Shown: piece after piece, positions 14,682-14,691 of the stretch
Numbering within the stretch: the first letter of the stretch is position 1
Layout of the letters: each line of letters starts with the position of its first letter
DNA from: an uncultured Oscillospiraceae bacterium
GTDB lineage: Bacteria > Bacillota > Clostridia > Oscillospirales > Ruminococcaceae
DNA: 14,691 bases
Direction of reading: 5' to 3'
Assembly: GCA_934454435.1 (NCBI GenBank)
Contig: CAKSGA010000056.1
Coordinates: 1 to 14,691, forward strand
Notes under the pieces: model-generated
What the model saw: only the letters and a program-made list of their open reading frames with translations
Databases searched by the model: none
What the model was told of the DNA's origin: nothing
Made by a program: the position numbers and the translations under genes

Positions 14682-14691
14682 TGCTGGAAGA
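14681..14691 (+). CDS. Start of next gene, probably the YfmH-type M16 partner (partial)
   Basis: An ATG at 14681 overlaps the last base of the previous stop codon and has GGAGG at 14669-14673, seven bases upstream. Only M-L-E and part of a codon are in the window. The identity as the zinc-binding M16 partner is inferred from the usual YfmF-YfmH gene order and the tight overlap, not from sequence. Confidence 0.55.

Overview
The window looks like chromosomal DNA from an anaerobic, low-to-mid-GC Firmicute of the Ruminococcus/Oscillospiraceae type. The evidence is a YlmC/YmxH-family protein, an M16 protein of the YfmF type, AAGGAG ribosome binding sites and TTGAAA/TATAAT promoters with 17-base spacers. 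The taxonomic call is inference from gene content, not from a marker search. Most genes are core metabolism and translation. I see no CRISPR array, tRNA, rRNA, insertion sequence or phage gene.

Layout. Positions 1-597 (+) hold the 3' end of ilvC, which carries an unusual histone-H1-like Lys/Ala/Pro tail and its own terminator. On the minus strand, rpsB then tsf (2414 down to 711) form the classic S2/EF-Ts operon. It has a clear promoter at 2549-2577 and a leader of about 128 nt. Upstream are ylmC/ymxH (2883-2593), an 11-TM-type anion/arsenite-like permease (4062-2947) and a membrane diguanylate cyclase (5212-4109), all minus. A 24-bp tandem duplication at the end of ylmC supplies the -35 box of the rpsB promoter.

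A 207-bp AT-rich divergent region (5213-5419) holds back-to-back promoters, a phased TTTCAA repeat and a CcpA/LacI-like operator. It drives a GH31 alpha-xylosidase (5420-7726, +), a cytoplasmic enzyme that would release xylose from imported xyloglucan-type oligosaccharides.

From 13126 down to 7836 (minus) lies a lower-glycolysis cluster in the order pgk, a secreted leucine-rich-repeat gene, tpiA, gpmI. These enzymes interconvert triose phosphates and carry 1,3-bisphosphoglycerate through to 2-phosphoglycerate. The LRR gene between pgk and tpiA is split by one in-frame amber codon. Hairpin terminators follow pgk, tpiA and gpmI. The gpmI protein belongs to the plant/kinetoplastid-like branch of cofactor-independent mutases.

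From 13410 (+) an M16-family protein without the zinc motif overlaps by one base the start of a second gene. This matches the YfmF/YfmH pair.

No obviously new multi-gene system is visible. The points most worth a second look are the IlvC basic tail, the amber-split LRR gene, the duplication-derived rpsB promoter, and the regulatory DNA around yicI, pgk and the LRR gene.
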